NCBI GenBank assembly: GCA_020446425.1
Contig: JAGRES010000009.1
Span: 1-64,000, forward strand
DNA length: 64,000 nucleotides
Source: Sphingobium sp.
GTDB lineage: Bacteria > Pseudomonadota > Alphaproteobacteria > Sphingomonadales > Sphingomonadaceae
Direction of reading: 5' to 3'
In this document: positions 50,679 to 60,418 of the stretch, piece after piece
Layout: the number at the start of each line of letters is the position of its first letter
Position numbering within the stretch: the stretch's first letter is position 1
The notes under the pieces: generated by a model
The model's database searches: none
What the model was told of the DNA's origin: nothing
The model's input: the letters and a program-made list of their open reading frames with translations, nothing else
Translations under genes and position numbers: made by a program

Positions 50679-51436
50679 GTTTGCTTGCGGTTCAGCGGGG
50701 TTTTCAGACCCGGATCGTCGAAGCCGGTGAGGTAGATGCCGCGCATGACAGCCGGTTCGAGGCGGGCATGGCCGTATATCGCAATGCCTATCGTGCGCGC
50801 CTGATATCCTGCCTTCGTGAAACCTATAACAAGACATGGAGCTGGATCGGCGATGACAGTTTCGATGCTGCTGCGGCCCATCACCTCATCCTAAATCCGC
50901 CCACTGGTTGGACATTGGACGATGTCGGCGTGGGCTTTCCAGAAACGCTGAAACAGCTTTTTCCCGATGATCCTGAAGTGGAAGAGCTTGCTTGGCTGGA
51001 ATGGGAAATGCAACAGGTCTTTATCGCGCCGGACAGTCGCAAAATGGATGGCGCCGCTTTTGCCGAGGCGACCGCGGATTTTGGCGATGATGACTGGGCA
51101 GAAATGCGCCTTGCCTTCGCTCCTGAAATTCGCTTGCGCCCCATAGCAACGGCGGCGGCGCTGATATGGGAAGCGCTTTCCCGGTCCGAAGCGCCCGGTG
51201 GCGACGTCATGCTGCCATCCCAGACACGGCTGATGATATGGCGCGAGGGATTGCGACCATGTTTCCGGCAACTGGAACCGCCGGAAGCCGAGGCGCTAGA
51301 CATGATGTTGGGCGGCGCTACTTTTGGCAGTATGTGTGAATTTATGCAGGATAGTGGTGGCGCTACCGCTGAAATGGCAGGTGCGATGCTTGGCCGCTGG
51401 ATCGGTGATGAGCTTATAGCGGGTCTTGCCGTCTGA
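50675..51436 (+). CDS. bufC: Bufferin partner protein (DUF2063)
   Basis: DUF2063 proteins (often labelled putative DNA-binding) act as partners of DUF692 enzymes and present the precursor peptide. The 253-residue product has the N-terminal helical DUF2063 region ([41 protein letters not shown]) and a C-terminal mixed region with FAPEIRLRP and [16 protein letters not shown], which likely forms the peptide-binding part. It overlaps bufB by four bases (ATGA). A DNA-binding role is unlikely in this context. Confidence 0.9.
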   Translation: MSLLAVQRGFQTRIVEAGEVDAAHDSRFEAGMAVYRNAYRARLISCLRETYNKTWSWIGDDSFDAAAAHHLILNPPTGWTLDDVGVGFPETLKQLFPDDPEVEELAWLEWEMQQVFIAPDSRKMDGAAFAEATADFGDDDWAEMRLAFAPEIRLRPIATAAALIWEALSRSEAPGGDVMLPSQTRLMIWREGLRPCFRQLEPPEAEALDMMLGGATFGSMCEFMQDSGGATAEMAGAMLGRWIGDELIAGLAV

Positions 51437-51455
51437 GCGTCGACCCGGCTGGATG

Positions 51456-51812
51456 CTATTTTTTGGCCCCGCGCATCATGGATCGCAGAATCTGCCCCTT
51501 TGACCGGGCTGGCCGGTCATCCACTCCCACGAGTTCGTCCGTATCTATGGTCATCACGATATGCTCGGCCTCGCGATATCCGCTCGTCCATTCGTCACTT
51601 TTCCGGCGAAACAGGCCTCTCGATGCCGATGACAGCCGCTCGAGCAGATTGTCGCGTATCCGGTCTGCTATCCATGTATAGGCACTGTGCCGGTGTTGCG
51701 CGAAATGCTCGGCGATCAGCTCAATCTGTTCTTCGCGACAGTCGGGCCCCAAACTCGCTGCGAGATTGGTGGCGGCAATATGATCGACGCTCCAAATGCT
51801 CGAATCGGTCAT
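51456..51812 (-). CDS. Hypothetical protein
   Basis: I do not recognise a family for this 118-codon frame (117 residues beyond the initiator). The product is soluble and mildly charged, with an N-terminal half full of short helices (NLAASLGPDCREEQIELIAEHFAQHR, then AYTWIADRIRDNLLERL) and a basic C-terminus (KGQILRSMMRGAKK). I start at MTDSSIW because GAGGGGG lies just upstream; a longer frame to 51878 has no support. It is convergent with bufC, 19 bases apart, and has no clear tie to that cluster. The gene is likely real by codon use and ribosome site. Confidence 0.7.
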   Translation of the reverse strand: MTDSSIWSVDHIAATNLAASLGPDCREEQIELIAEHFAQHRHSAYTWIADRIRDNLLERLSSASRGLFRRKSDEWTSGYREAEHIVMTIDTDELVGVDDRPARSKGQILRSMMRGAKK

Positions 51813-51984
51813 CCTGTATCCCCCTCGCTGACAAAGCGTAATGGATATCTCACGGAGTTCCAGAGCGCGGCAGGTCACACGCCCTGTTGTACTATTATGA
51901 AGCGGTTACAAGCATTTGCAACAGGAGCATGCGAAGCAGCATGATGGTGCTGCATTTGTGGCATGTTTGCGATTTCAGGAAAAG

Positions 51985-52059
51985 TGGCTCCCCGAGTTGG
52001 ATTCGAACCAACGGCCGCTCGATTAACAGTCGAGAGCTCTACCGCTGAGCTATCGGGGA
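51985..52059 (-). tRNA. tRNA-Asn(GTT)
   Basis: The 75-base sequence on the minus strand folds as a tRNA: acceptor stem TCCCCGA/TCGGGGA, D-arm AGCTCAGCGGTAGAGCT, anticodon loop CTGTTAA with anticodon GTT, and T-arm with GGTTCGAATCC. The discriminator is G, and CCA is encoded. The neighbours are nadK and the hypothetical gene. Confidence 0.96.
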
Positions 52060-52123
52060 GCAGCCCCGCTCTCGCGAGGCAGGCCGCGCCTATAGCAGCG
52101 GGATTTGCGTAAAGGCAAGCCCC

Positions 52124-52900
52124 TCATGCGATAAATTGTTCGGCGGCGATCCGGTCGTCCAGAGTGTGTTCGGGGTCGAACAGCAATGTCAGCGGCGTGG
52201 TGCGGTCGACCGATATATCGACGCAGGATATATCGCGCACTTCGCGCTGGTCGGCAACTGCGCTGACAGGGCGTTTCTCCGGCTCCAGCACGCGAAAACG
52301 CACCCTGGTTTTCTCCGGCAATATCGCGCCGCGCCATCTGCGCGGGCGGAACGGGCTGATCGGCGTCAGCGCGATCAGGCCGGAGCCGAGCGGCAATATT
52401 GGCCCATGGGCGGACAGGTTATAGGCGGTCGATCCGGCTGGTGTCGCCACCAGCACCCCGTCGCACACCAGCTCCGGCAACACGACGCGCTCATTGACCG
52501 ATACTTCGACCTTAGCGGTCTGGCGTGTTTCACGCAGTAACGACACTTCGTTGATCGCTGGCATCGACATATCGCTACCGTCAACAGTGGCAACGTTCAT
52601 GCGCAGCGGATTGACCTTGAACGGTTTCGCCTCGCTGATCCGCTGCTCCAGGCGTTCCAGCCGCCACTCATTCATGAGAAAGCCGACAGTGCCCAGATTC
52701 ATGCCGAAAACAGGTAGAATCCTGTGGCTCTCAAGCATGCCATGAAGGGTGTGCAGCATGAAGCCGTCGCCGCCCAGTGCAACGATGATATCGGCCTCCG
52801 CCGGATCGACAAATTCATATGTCGCGCGCAGCCTTTCCTCCGCCGCGCGCGCAGCAGGCGTGGGCGAAACAAGCAACGCTTTTCTGGAATCGGGGCTCAT
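52124..52900 (-). CDS. nadK: NAD kinase
   Basis: NAD kinase phosphorylates NAD to NADP. The 258-residue product has the catalytic GGDG motif in IIVALGGDGFMLHTLHGM at about residue 43, the substrate segments MNLGTVGFLMNE and ALNE-type VSLLRETRQ, and the VATPAGSTAYNLSAHGPIL motif. It is somewhat shorter than E. coli NadK, as usual in alphaproteobacteria. Its ATG overlaps the moaA stop (ATGA). Confidence 0.95.
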   Translation of the reverse strand: MSPDSRKALLVSPTPAARAAEERLRATYEFVDPAEADIIVALGGDGFMLHTLHGMLESHRILPVFGMNLGTVGFLMNEWRLERLEQRISEAKPFKVNPLRMNVATVDGSDMSMPAINEVSLLRETRQTAKVEVSVNERVVLPELVCDGVLVATPAGSTAYNLSAHGPILPLGSGLIALTPISPFRPRRWRGAILPEKTRVRFRVLEPEKRPVSAVADQREVRDISCVDISVDRTTPLTLLFDPEHTLDDRIAAEQFIA

Positions 52901-53919
52901 CCGCCGGTGACACTCATGTGCCGCTGCGTGACGCCCGATACGCCGTCCGGGGTGATCCGGAAGTCATGGGCGAGGGGTTTCGCCACCAGTGCGCGGTCGA
53001 GCGCTTCGTCCACACCTTGCATGCCGCGTTCACGATAGGCCGTCTTGAAATCGACGTGATTTTCATGGCCTAGGCACATGAAAACCTTGCCTTCGCACGT
53101 CAGGCGCATGCGGTTGCAGCCCGCACAGAAATTATCCGACAGCGGCGTTATCAGGCCCAGCCGTATGCCCTGAAGATCCGCGCTCTCGTAATAGCGGGCG
53201 GGGCCGCCGCTGCGATAGGCGATAGGCTCAAGCGAATAGCGCTGCTCAATCTGATCGACAGCCTCTCCCAGCGGTATGTAACGGTCCGTACGATCTTCGC
53301 CGGTATCGCCCAGCGGCATGGTCTCGATAAGGGTCAGATCATGCCCTTGCCGAGCGCACCATTCTATCATCGGCAGGAAATGATCGTCGTTCAGGCCCTT
53401 CATCGCGACCATATTGATCTTGATGCGCATGCCGGCGGCAGTGGCCGCCGCGAGCCCTTCATGCACTTTGGCGATGTCGCCGCCGCGCGTGACATAGGCA
53501 TAGGTTTCAGGGTCGAGGCTATCAATACTGACATTGATGCGTTTCATCCCGGCCGCAGCAAGATTTTCGGCATGCTGGGCCAGGCGCGTGCCATTGGTTG
53601 TCAGCGTCAGCTCTTCGAGAGCGCCGCTATGCAGATGCCGCCCGATACGATGCGCAAGCTCGCCGAAATCCCGCCGCACCAGCGGTTCACCGCCAGACAG
53701 GCGTATTTTCTTTACGCCACGCGCAATGAAGCGGTCGGCGATGATTGCGATCTCTTCCAGAGTCAGCACATCCTTGCGCGGCAGGAAGGTCATCTTTTCC
53801 GCCATGCAATAGCGGCAGCGCAGGTCGCACCGGTCCGTCACCGAAATGCGCAGATAGTCGATCCGGCGGCCAAAGCCGTCGATCATAAGCGCGGGGGAAG
53901 TAGCGGGCGCGTTTTTCAC
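52897..53919 (-). CDS. moaA: GTP 3',8-cyclase MoaA
   Basis: MoaA is the radical SAM enzyme that rearranges GTP in the first step of molybdopterin synthesis, together with MoaC. The 340-residue product has the SAM cluster motif CDLRCRYCMAEK near residues 33-44, the family LSGGEPLVRRD and TNGTRL segments, and the second [4Fe-4S] site CAGCNRMRLTCEGKVFMC close to the C-terminus. The start codon is GTG. MoaC and other mo-genes are not in the window. It forms a two-gene operon with nadK. Confidence 0.96.
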   Translation of the reverse strand: MKNAPATSPALMIDGFGRRIDYLRISVTDRCDLRCRYCMAEKMTFLPRKDVLTLEEIAIIADRFIARGVKKIRLSGGEPLVRRDFGELAHRIGRHLHSGALEELTLTTNGTRLAQHAENLAAAGMKRINVSIDSLDPETYAYVTRGGDIAKVHEGLAAATAAGMRIKINMVAMKGLNDDHFLPMIEWCARQGHDLTLIETMPLGDTGEDRTDRYIPLGEAVDQIEQRYSLEPIAYRSGGPARYYESADLQGIRLGLITPLSDNFCAGCNRMRLTCEGKVFMCLGHENHVDFKTAYRERGMQGVDEALDRALVAKPLAHDFRITPDGVSGVTQRHMSVTGG

Positions 53920-54087
53920 ATAGTCTAGCTAGGCGATGAAGGGCCTGGGCGCAAGGGAGGCTGATATTCCGTATCGGGACAGGTAGATCAATATTTGCGG
54001 ATTATATAAGTCCTCGGTAACCTGTTGTTCTTATGTTTGCGTCATCAGGTCGCCAACATGCATAAGCGCGGATAGTGGCAGGACGGA

Positions 54088-55773
54088 ATGACGGGTCGCA
54101 AAGAGCAAATTCTGGGTCTGCTGTCGTCGAAAGCGGAAGATTTTCATTCACTATTATCCGGTCTGGGGTGGCGCGTCGAAACATATGACGCCGATCGCGG
54201 AGCGCCTGCTCAGCTGTTGTTCGTCGATGCGCGCAATGGAGAAAACCCTCTGGCCGTACTTGGCGAGCAGGGAGTTGGTCTGGGCGGCGTGGCTGTGTCG
54301 GATTCGCAGACCGCTTATCAGGCCCTGATCCGCGCAGGCGTGACCCACTTCATCCCCTGGCCATGTGATGAGTCCCTTCTCACCGCCACGCTGGATATGG
54401 CCAGTGCACTGGGTGAACAGATCAACGATCAGGGAATGGCGCTCAATGGCGCGTCTGTTACTCCTGACCAGGATGGCCTCACAGGCCTGATGAGCCGCAG
54501 CGCCGCTCGCCAATGGCTTGATCAAAAGCTCGGCGCGCAGCCGGACTCCGGCGATGAAGTGTCGACGGCGGCGTGCCTGCTGATCGGGATCAGCCAGTTC
54601 GCGAGCATCAATGCGGCCTATGGCAAGGCAGTCGGTGATGCCGTGCTGGCGCGTGCCGCAGGGCGTATAGTGCGCAGCGTTGAACAACTGGAAGGCGAGG
54701 GCGCCATCGCCGCGCGCATGGGCGGTACGGAGTTTCTCATCGCGGTGCCGGACGGCATTAGTGAGAAAGAACTGGAGGAACTGGGGCGGCTTATCCTCTC
54801 CAATGTCTCGCGGCCCTTCGTCGCGGGCGATCAGGTTATCCGGCTCACTGCGCGTTGTGGTCTGGCTAAATCCGTGGAAGGCGATGATGCGTCCAGCCTG
54901 CTGCGCCGGGTGAGTGCCGCGCTGGCCGATGCACGCCGGTCCAACACCAGTGATGTTTCCGTGCGGTCTGGCCGGGGGCGACAGGGCGGCAAGGCGCAGG
55001 GCAGCGAAACCGACCGGCTGGATGCCGACCTGCGGCTTGCGCTCGACCGTGGCGACATCGGTATCGTTTATCAGCCGCAATATGACAGCTTCACCGACAA
55101 GATTGTCGGTGTGGAGGCTCTGGCGCGCTGGAACCATCCCAAGCTGGGCCAGCTCGACGCCGGAACGCTGTTCGACGCCGCCGACCGCTCTGATTACCTG
55201 TTGCCGCTTTCCCTGCATATTCAGAAGGCGGCATTGGAAGAAGCCGGGAAATGGCCCGCCAAGCTGAATGGCCTTCGTCTGTCGATCAATGTGACTGCGG
55301 CGGATCTGGCGCAGGAGGATTTCGTGACCCTGCTGCTCGATATGGTGGATCAGAGCGGCTTTCCGCGTCATCGTCTGACCGTCGAGATCACCGAAAGCGG
55401 CCTCATCGAGAATATCGACCGCGCGGCGGATATGCTGCGGGAATTGCGGCAGGAAGGGTTATGGGTCGCGATTGACGATTTCGGCACCGGCTATTCCAGC
55501 CTTGCCTATCTCAAGTCGCTGCATCCTGATTATCTCAAGATCGACCATAGCCTGAGCCGCGACATATTGGGTACGCCGCGCGACCGCATCATATTGCGCG
55601 CAATCATCGCGATGGCGCGCTCACTCGCGCTGACGGTGATTACCGAAGGTGTGGAAAGCGAGCAGCAGCTCACCCTGCTGGCGCGCGAAGGCTGCGATAT
55701 CTATCAGGGTTTCCTGCGCTCTCCGCCTGTCACGAGCGAGGAACTGGCTGAGCTTGTGGTGCAGGGCGGGTAG
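54088..55773 (+). CDS. GGDEF-EAL protein with degenerate GGDEF motif
   Basis: The 561-residue product has an N-terminal region of about 110 residues resembling a receiver fold without a clear phospho-acceptor, a GGDEF domain (about 128-265) and an EAL domain (about 310-555). The signature loop reads GGTEF at 212-216 instead of GG(D/E)EF, so cyclase activity is doubtful. The EAL domain keeps EALAR (343-347), the EITES Glu, IDDFGTGYSS with both Asp residues, the KID Lys and EGVES, and should hydrolyse cyclic di-GMP. No membrane helix is seen. The GGDEF part may bind GTP as an activator. Confidence 0.92.
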   Translation: MTGRKEQILGLLSSKAEDFHSLLSGLGWRVETYDADRGAPAQLLFVDARNGENPLAVLGEQGVGLGGVAVSDSQTAYQALIRAGVTHFIPWPCDESLLTATLDMASALGEQINDQGMALNGASVTPDQDGLTGLMSRSAARQWLDQKLGAQPDSGDEVSTAACLLIGISQFASINAAYGKAVGDAVLARAAGRIVRSVEQLEGEGAIAARMGGTEFLIAVPDGISEKELEELGRLILSNVSRPFVAGDQVIRLTARCGLAKSVEGDDASSLLRRVSAALADARRSNTSDVSVRSGRGRQGGKAQGSETDRLDADLRLALDRGDIGIVYQPQYDSFTDKIVGVEALARWNHPKLGQLDAGTLFDAADRSDYLLPLSLHIQKAALEEAGKWPAKLNGLRLSINVTAADLAQEDFVTLLLDMVDQSGFPRHRLTVEITESGLIENIDRAADMLRELRQEGLWVAIDDFGTGYSSLAYLKSLHPDYLKIDHSLSRDILGTPRDRIILRAIIAMARSLALTVITEGVESEQQLTLLAREGCDIYQGFLRSPPVTSEELAELVVQGG

Positions 55774-55775
55774 CT

Positions 55776-55807
55776 AAAAAGTCGGGGGTGGGGCAATGCC
55801 CACCCCG
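55776..55807 (-). terminator. Terminator after the OmpA-like gene
   Basis: On the minus strand a GC-rich stem GGGGTGGGC/GCCCCACCCC (one bulged base) with a short ATT loop is followed by GACTTTTT. It ends the OmpA-like gene, and its T-run sits three bases beyond the stop of the convergent GGDEF-EAL gene. Confidence 0.78.
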
Positions 55808-55813
55808 CATATC

Positions 55814-56683
55814 TTACAAGCCGTCGAGGCCCTTGCTGACCAGGATATTCACCGAAACGCGGCGATTCTGCGCCTTGCCTTCGGGGGTGTCATTATCCGC
55901 CAGAGGATCAGCTTCCGCCATCCCGGTGGGGGTCAGCATGCGATAGGGTTTCCAGCCGCAGGCCTGCTGCAGATAGTTGACGACGCGGCCGGCACGCCGT
56001 TCGCTCAGTATCTGGTTATATTCTTCGCTTCCGACCGAATCGGTATAACCGACAACCAGCATCAGGGCGTTGTCCATCGCCTCAGCCTCTGTTGCCGTGG
56101 CGCAGAGATCGTCCTTGGCTTGCGGGGACAGCTTCCACTTGCCGGTATCGAAATAGACGTTCGTCGTGCCTTTAATGTTGTACTTGTCGATATCGCCCAT
56201 GCGGCCGCGGAGCGCTTCTGTCGCTGCGGTCTGTTCGGCAAAGCCCTGGGCGGTCCCGCTGCGGATCATTGTCGCGGTCTTGAGGTCGTTATTCTTGAAC
56301 CTGATCTGGCTTGCGGCCAGTCCGCCGTCCCATTGCACGGTCTTGACGGTTACCGGCAGGCCGTTGAGCAGAGCATCCGCTCCTAGTTCCTTGCTATTGA
56401 GGCCCAGGAAGCCCCCGCCGCCCTTGATTTCGGTTCCTTCACTGATGGCGATTATCGTGCTGGTACCGTCATCGCTCATGACTTTCATTCTGTCGCCGCT
56501 ACGCGCAGAAATGAAGCCTTCGATTACAGGGCCTTCAGGCAAGCCGGACAGGTCGGCCGGAGGAATGCCCACGACGGTGATGTCCGACCCGGTTGACCCT
56601 TGCGCGAGCACACTGCCCGGCGCCGACATGGTAAGCATAGCGATCAGGGCAAGAGCGCCTGAACTTTTGGAAATGACATTCAT
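55814..56683 (-). CDS. OmpA-family outer-membrane-associated protein
   Basis: The 289-residue product has a signal peptide (NVISKSSGALALIAMLTMSAPGSVLAQ), a central part of beta-strand-like sequence (FISARSGDRMKVMSDDGTSTIIAIS, GLNSKELGADALLNGLPVTVKTV) and a C-terminal OmpA-like peptidoglycan-binding domain (NVYFDTGKWKLSPQAKDDL, VGYTDSVGSEEYNQILSERRA, then NRRVSVNI). I start at MNVISKSSG with GGAG seven bases upstream; a longer frame runs back through the promoter region. The 255 bases upstream to mfd hold a GATGGCTG/CAGCCATC hairpin at 56753-56771 and no gene. Confidence 0.88.
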   Translation of the reverse strand: MNVISKSSGALALIAMLTMSAPGSVLAQGSTGSDITVVGIPPADLSGLPEGPVIEGFISARSGDRMKVMSDDGTSTIIAISEGTEIKGGGGFLGLNSKELGADALLNGLPVTVKTVQWDGGLAASQIRFKNNDLKTATMIRSGTAQGFAEQTAATEALRGRMGDIDKYNIKGTTNVYFDTGKWKLSPQAKDDLCATATEAEAMDNALMLVVGYTDSVGSEEYNQILSERRAGRVVNYLQQACGWKPYRMLTPTGMAEADPLADNDTPEGKAQNRRVSVNILVSKGLDGL

Positions 56684-56938
56684 TAACATACTCCATCTCA
56701 TTACAACTGCCCGCTCTGCGGGTTCATGAATTTTGATCTGGTCGTCCCCTGTGATGGCTGATCCAGCCATCGGAAACCCGTGCATTGCGCTGCAAATGGC
56801 GTGCGATATAGATACCGAACCTGAGCGCAACGAGGTTCCGCGTGTTAATGTTAACCTTTCTGGCACATGAACAGCGCAAGTGCCACCTCTGATTATGCGG
56901 ATTACCCGATCGTTTCATGCGACGAACCGATTTCGGCT

Positions 56939-59900
56939 TTACCCCGCGACCTTCGCTAGCCCCTTGGAGAGTTGCAGTCCCGCGTGCAGCCGTGCGGCGG
57001 CGTCCTTCCAGATGCGGGCGATGACCAGCTTGTTGTCCGGGCGCAGCTTGGCAGTCCCTTGTAATCGCTGCACATAGTCGATCAGGCCGGTGGGATTGGC
57101 GAACTGGTCGTTGTGGAAGCTCACCAGCGCGCCTTTCGCGCCAACGTCGAGGCGCGCGATCCCCGCTTTTACGCAATTCTGCTTGATGCGAATCAGCGTG
57201 AGCAGGTTTTCGGTAGAGGATGGCAGCTTGCCGAAGCGGTCGATCAGCTCAGCGGCGAAAGCTTCTATGGCCTGTGCGTCTTCCAGATCGTTGAGGCGGC
57301 GATAGAGGCCCATGCGCAGGTCGAGGTCCGGCACATAATCCTCTGGGATCTGCACAGGCGCGTCGATGGTGATCTGCGGGCTGAACGCGTCGCGCGGCGT
57401 GAAATCGGTCGAGCCGCCCGCTTTGGCCTCCAGTATCGCGTCCTCTAGCATCGACTGATAGAGCTCGAAACCGACTTCCTTGATATGGCCGGACTGTTCG
57501 TCGCCGACGAGGTTGCCCGCGCCCCTGATGTCGAGATCGTGGCTGGCGAGCTGAAAGCCTGCGCCCAGCGTATCGAGATCGGACAGCACCTTGAGCCGCT
57601 TTTCGGCGGTTTCGGTAATGATGCGGTCGGCGGGCGTGGTGAAATAGGCATAAGCGCGCGTTTTCGAGCGGCCCACACGCCCGCGCAGCTGATAAAGCTG
57701 GGCGAGGCCAAAACGGTCGGCGCGGTGGATGATCAGCGTGTTGGCGCTGGGGATATCCAGCCCGCTCTCGACGATGGTGGTCGATAGCAGCACGTCATAT
57801 TTCTTGTCGTAGAAGGCCGACATGCGCTCCTCGACCTCGCCCGCTGCCATCTGGCCATGGGCGACGACGGGTTTTACCTCCGGCACCTGCTCGCGCAGAA
57901 ATTCCTCGATGTCCGGCAGGTCCTTGATGCGCGGGACAACGAAAAAGCTCTGCCCGCCGCGATAATGCTCGCGCAGCAGGGCCTCGCGGATGACCACGCC
58001 GTCCCATGGCATCACATAGGTCCGCACAGCCAACCGGTCGACCGGGGGCGTCTGAATCACACTGAGCTCACGCAGGCCGGACATCGCCATCTGTAATGTG
58101 CGGGGGATTGGCGTGGCGGTGAGGGTGAGGACATGGACGTCGCTCTTGAGCTGTTTCAGGCGTTCCTTGTGCACAACGCCAAAACGCTGCTCCTCATCGA
58201 CGATGACAAGGCCGAGGCGTTTGAACTCCAGTCCCTTGGCGAGCAGTGCATGGGTGCCGATGACGGTATCTACTGTACCGTCCGCCAGCCCTTCCTTGGT
58301 CTTGGCGGCCTCGGCAGCAGGCACGAGGCGCGATAGGCGTCCGATATTGAGCGGGAAGCCGGAGAAGCGCTCGACGAAATTCCTGTGATGCTGGCGCGCG
58401 AGCAGGGTGGTTGGACAGATAAGTGCGACCTGCTGGCCTGCCATCGCCGCAACGAACGCCGCGCGTAGGGCGACTTCGGTCTTGCCGAAGCCGACATCGC
58501 CGCACACCAGCCGGTCCATCGCGCGTCCGGCGGACAGGTCCCCGATCACATCGCTGATCGCGCGGTCCTGATCCTCGGTTTCCTCATAGGGGAAGCGGTC
58601 AACGAAGGCCGGGTAGCCACCGTTGTCTGGTTCCGCGACAGGGGCGGGCCGCAGGGCGCGGGCCGCCGCGACCTTCAGCAGGTCGCCTGCGATCTCGCGG
58701 ATGCGCTCCTTCATGCGGGCCTTGCGCCGCTGCCATGCCTCGCCGCCCAGCCGGTCGAGCGCTACGCCTTCATTCTCCGCTCCATAGCGGGAGAGCACGT
58801 CAAGATTTTCGACCGGCACATAGAGCTTGTCGCCGCCCGCATATTCCAGCGCGACGCAATCATGCGGCGCATTTCCGACGGGGATAGAGGTTAGTCCCTC
58901 ATATTTGCCGATACCATGGTCGGCATGGACGACGAGATCACCGGGCGTGAGCGTCGCCAGTTCCGCCATGAAGGCGTCGGCGCTCTTCTTGCGCTTGGCG
59001 CGGCGGACCAGACGGTCGCCAAGCATGTCCTGCTCTGTGATGAGGGTGATGTCGTCTGAAGCAAAGCCATGATCGAGCGGCAGGACGATGAGTGCAGTGC
59101 TGCCCTTGGCCGCCAACCCGAGCGCGTCCTGCCAGCCGTTGGCTTGTGCCAGTGCCCCCGCCTTATGTTCTTCCAGCAACCCGGCCAGCCGCTCGCGCGC
59201 ACCAGCGGAATAGCTGGCAATAACGACTTTGCGGTCCGCCTTGCGCTGGTTTTCGATATGCACGGCGACGGCGTCATAGACATTGGCGCCCTGCGTGCGC
59301 TCCGGCGCGAAGTCGCGCGCGGCATCGACAGCGAAATCGAGCACATTGGCGCTTTCCGGTTCGTGGAAAGGCGACGTGATATGCATAGGCGCGACGGCAA
59401 TCGCCGCGTCCCATTCCGCGCTGGTAAGATAAAGCTGATCGGGGGCGAGCGGGCGATAGCTGCCGGGATCTGCCGCCATGGCGGCGGTGCGGTTCTGATG
59501 ATAGTCGGCAATGGCCTCGAAACGGGTCTGCGCCGCGCCAGTCGTGCCGCCATCGCGGATAATGAGCGCGTCCTCGCTCAGATGTTCGGTGAGCGATACC
59601 AGCCGTTCCTCAAACAGTGGTAGCCAATGCTCCATACCCGCCAAGCGCCGGCCTTCGCTCACCGCCTGATAAAGCGGATCGCCGGTTGCGGTTGCGCCAA
59701 ACAGCTCGCGGTAGCGCGAACGAAAGCGCTTGATCGTATCCTCGTCGAGCAACACTTCGGAGGCCGGGAGCAGCGTGAAGCTCTTCACGTCGCCCGTTGA
59801 GCGCTGCGTGTTCGGGTCGAAACTGCGCAGCGTCTCAATCTCATCGCCAAAGAAATCGAGGCGCAGCGGTTCGGGGGCACCACCGGGATAGAGATCGACG

Positions 59901-60418
59901 ATGCCGCCGCGCACCGCATATTCGCCTGCATCATGGACGGTGTCGGTACGGCTATAGCCATTGGCGGTCAGTAGCGCGGTCAGCTTCTCGATGGCGATAT
60001 TTTCGCCGGGAGCGAGCCGCGCCACCAATTGCCGCACGCGAAAGGGCGTCAGGGTACGCTGGGTTATCGCTGCAGCGGTTGTGATGACAAGCTGTGGCCC
60101 TTTGACCGGGGCTTGTAAGGCATGCAGCCCGGCCAGCCTTTGCGCCGCCGAACGCAGCGAGGGCGAGGCGCGGTCATAGGGCAGGCAGTCCCACGCCGGT
60201 ATCGCTATGATCTGCAGCTCCGGCACGAACCAGCCCGCCGTATCGGCGATAGCCTGCATCGCCTGCTCGTCCGGCGCGACATAGACGGCGCGGTGCGCCT
60301 CTTTTCCACCCGCACAGGCGCGCGCCAGATCGCCCAGCAGCAGCGGCAGGAAGCCGGACGGCACGCCCGATAATGTGAGCGGTGTGTCGGCGGACAGGAT
60401 GCGGTTCAGGTCGCTCAT
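56939..60418 (-). CDS. mfd: Transcription-repair coupling factor Mfd
   Basis: Mfd removes RNA polymerase stalled at DNA damage and recruits UvrA. The 1159-residue product has the UvrB-homology N-terminus, the polymerase-binding domain with HADHGIGKYEGL, the translocase motifs CGDVGFGKTEVALRAAF and DEEQRFGVVHKERLK, TLTATPIPRTLQMAMSG, the RGRVGRSKTRAYAY segment and the C-terminal TRCF domain. Its ATG overlaps the sdhE stop (ATGA), giving an sdhE-mfd operon. Confidence 0.97.
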   Translation of the reverse strand: MSDLNRILSADTPLTLSGVPSGFLPLLLGDLARACAGGKEAHRAVYVAPDEQAMQAIADTAGWFVPELQIIAIPAWDCLPYDRASPSLRSAAQRLAGLHALQAPVKGPQLVITTAAAITQRTLTPFRVRQLVARLAPGENIAIEKLTALLTANGYSRTDTVHDAGEYAVRGGIVDLYPGGAPEPLRLDFFGDEIETLRSFDPNTQRSTGDVKSFTLLPASEVLLDEDTIKRFRSRYRELFGATATGDPLYQAVSEGRRLAGMEHWLPLFEERLVSLTEHLSEDALIIRDGGTTGAAQTRFEAIADYHQNRTAAMAADPGSYRPLAPDQLYLTSAEWDAAIAVAPMHITSPFHEPESANVLDFAVDAARDFAPERTQGANVYDAVAVHIENQRKADRKVVIASYSAGARERLAGLLEEHKAGALAQANGWQDALGLAAKGSTALIVLPLDHGFASDDITLITEQDMLGDRLVRRAKRKKSADAFMAELATLTPGDLVVHADHGIGKYEGLTSIPVGNAPHDCVALEYAGGDKLYVPVENLDVLSRYGAENEGVALDRLGGEAWQRRKARMKERIREIAGDLLKVAAARALRPAPVAEPDNGGYPAFVDRFPYEETEDQDRAISDVIGDLSAGRAMDRLVCGDVGFGKTEVALRAAFVAAMAGQQVALICPTTLLARQHHRNFVERFSGFPLNIGRLSRLVPAAEAAKTKEGLADGTVDTVIGTHALLAKGLEFKRLGLVIVDEEQRFGVVHKERLKQLKSDVHVLTLTATPIPRTLQMAMSGLRELSVIQTPPVDRLAVRTYVMPWDGVVIREALLREHYRGGQSFFVVPRIKDLPDIEEFLREQVPEVKPVVAHGQMAAGEVEERMSAFYDKKYDVLLSTTIVESGLDIPSANTLIIHRADRFGLAQLYQLRGRVGRSKTRAYAYFTTPADRIITETAEKRLKVLSDLDTLGAGFQLASHDLDIRGAGNLVGDEQSGHIKEVGFELYQSMLEDAILEAKAGGSTDFTPRDAFSPQITIDAPVQIPEDYVPDLDLRMGLYRRLNDLEDAQAIEAFAAELIDRFGKLPSSTENLLTLIRIKQNCVKAGIARLDVGAKGALVSFHNDQFANPTGLIDYVQRLQGTAKLRPDNKLVIARIWKDAAARLHAGLQLSKGLAKVAG

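Noticed and set aside
54154..55371. 405-codon antisense frame opposite the GGDEF-EAL gene
   Set aside because: The plus-strand gene has clear GGDEF and EAL motifs; the antisense product is compositionally odd and unsupported.
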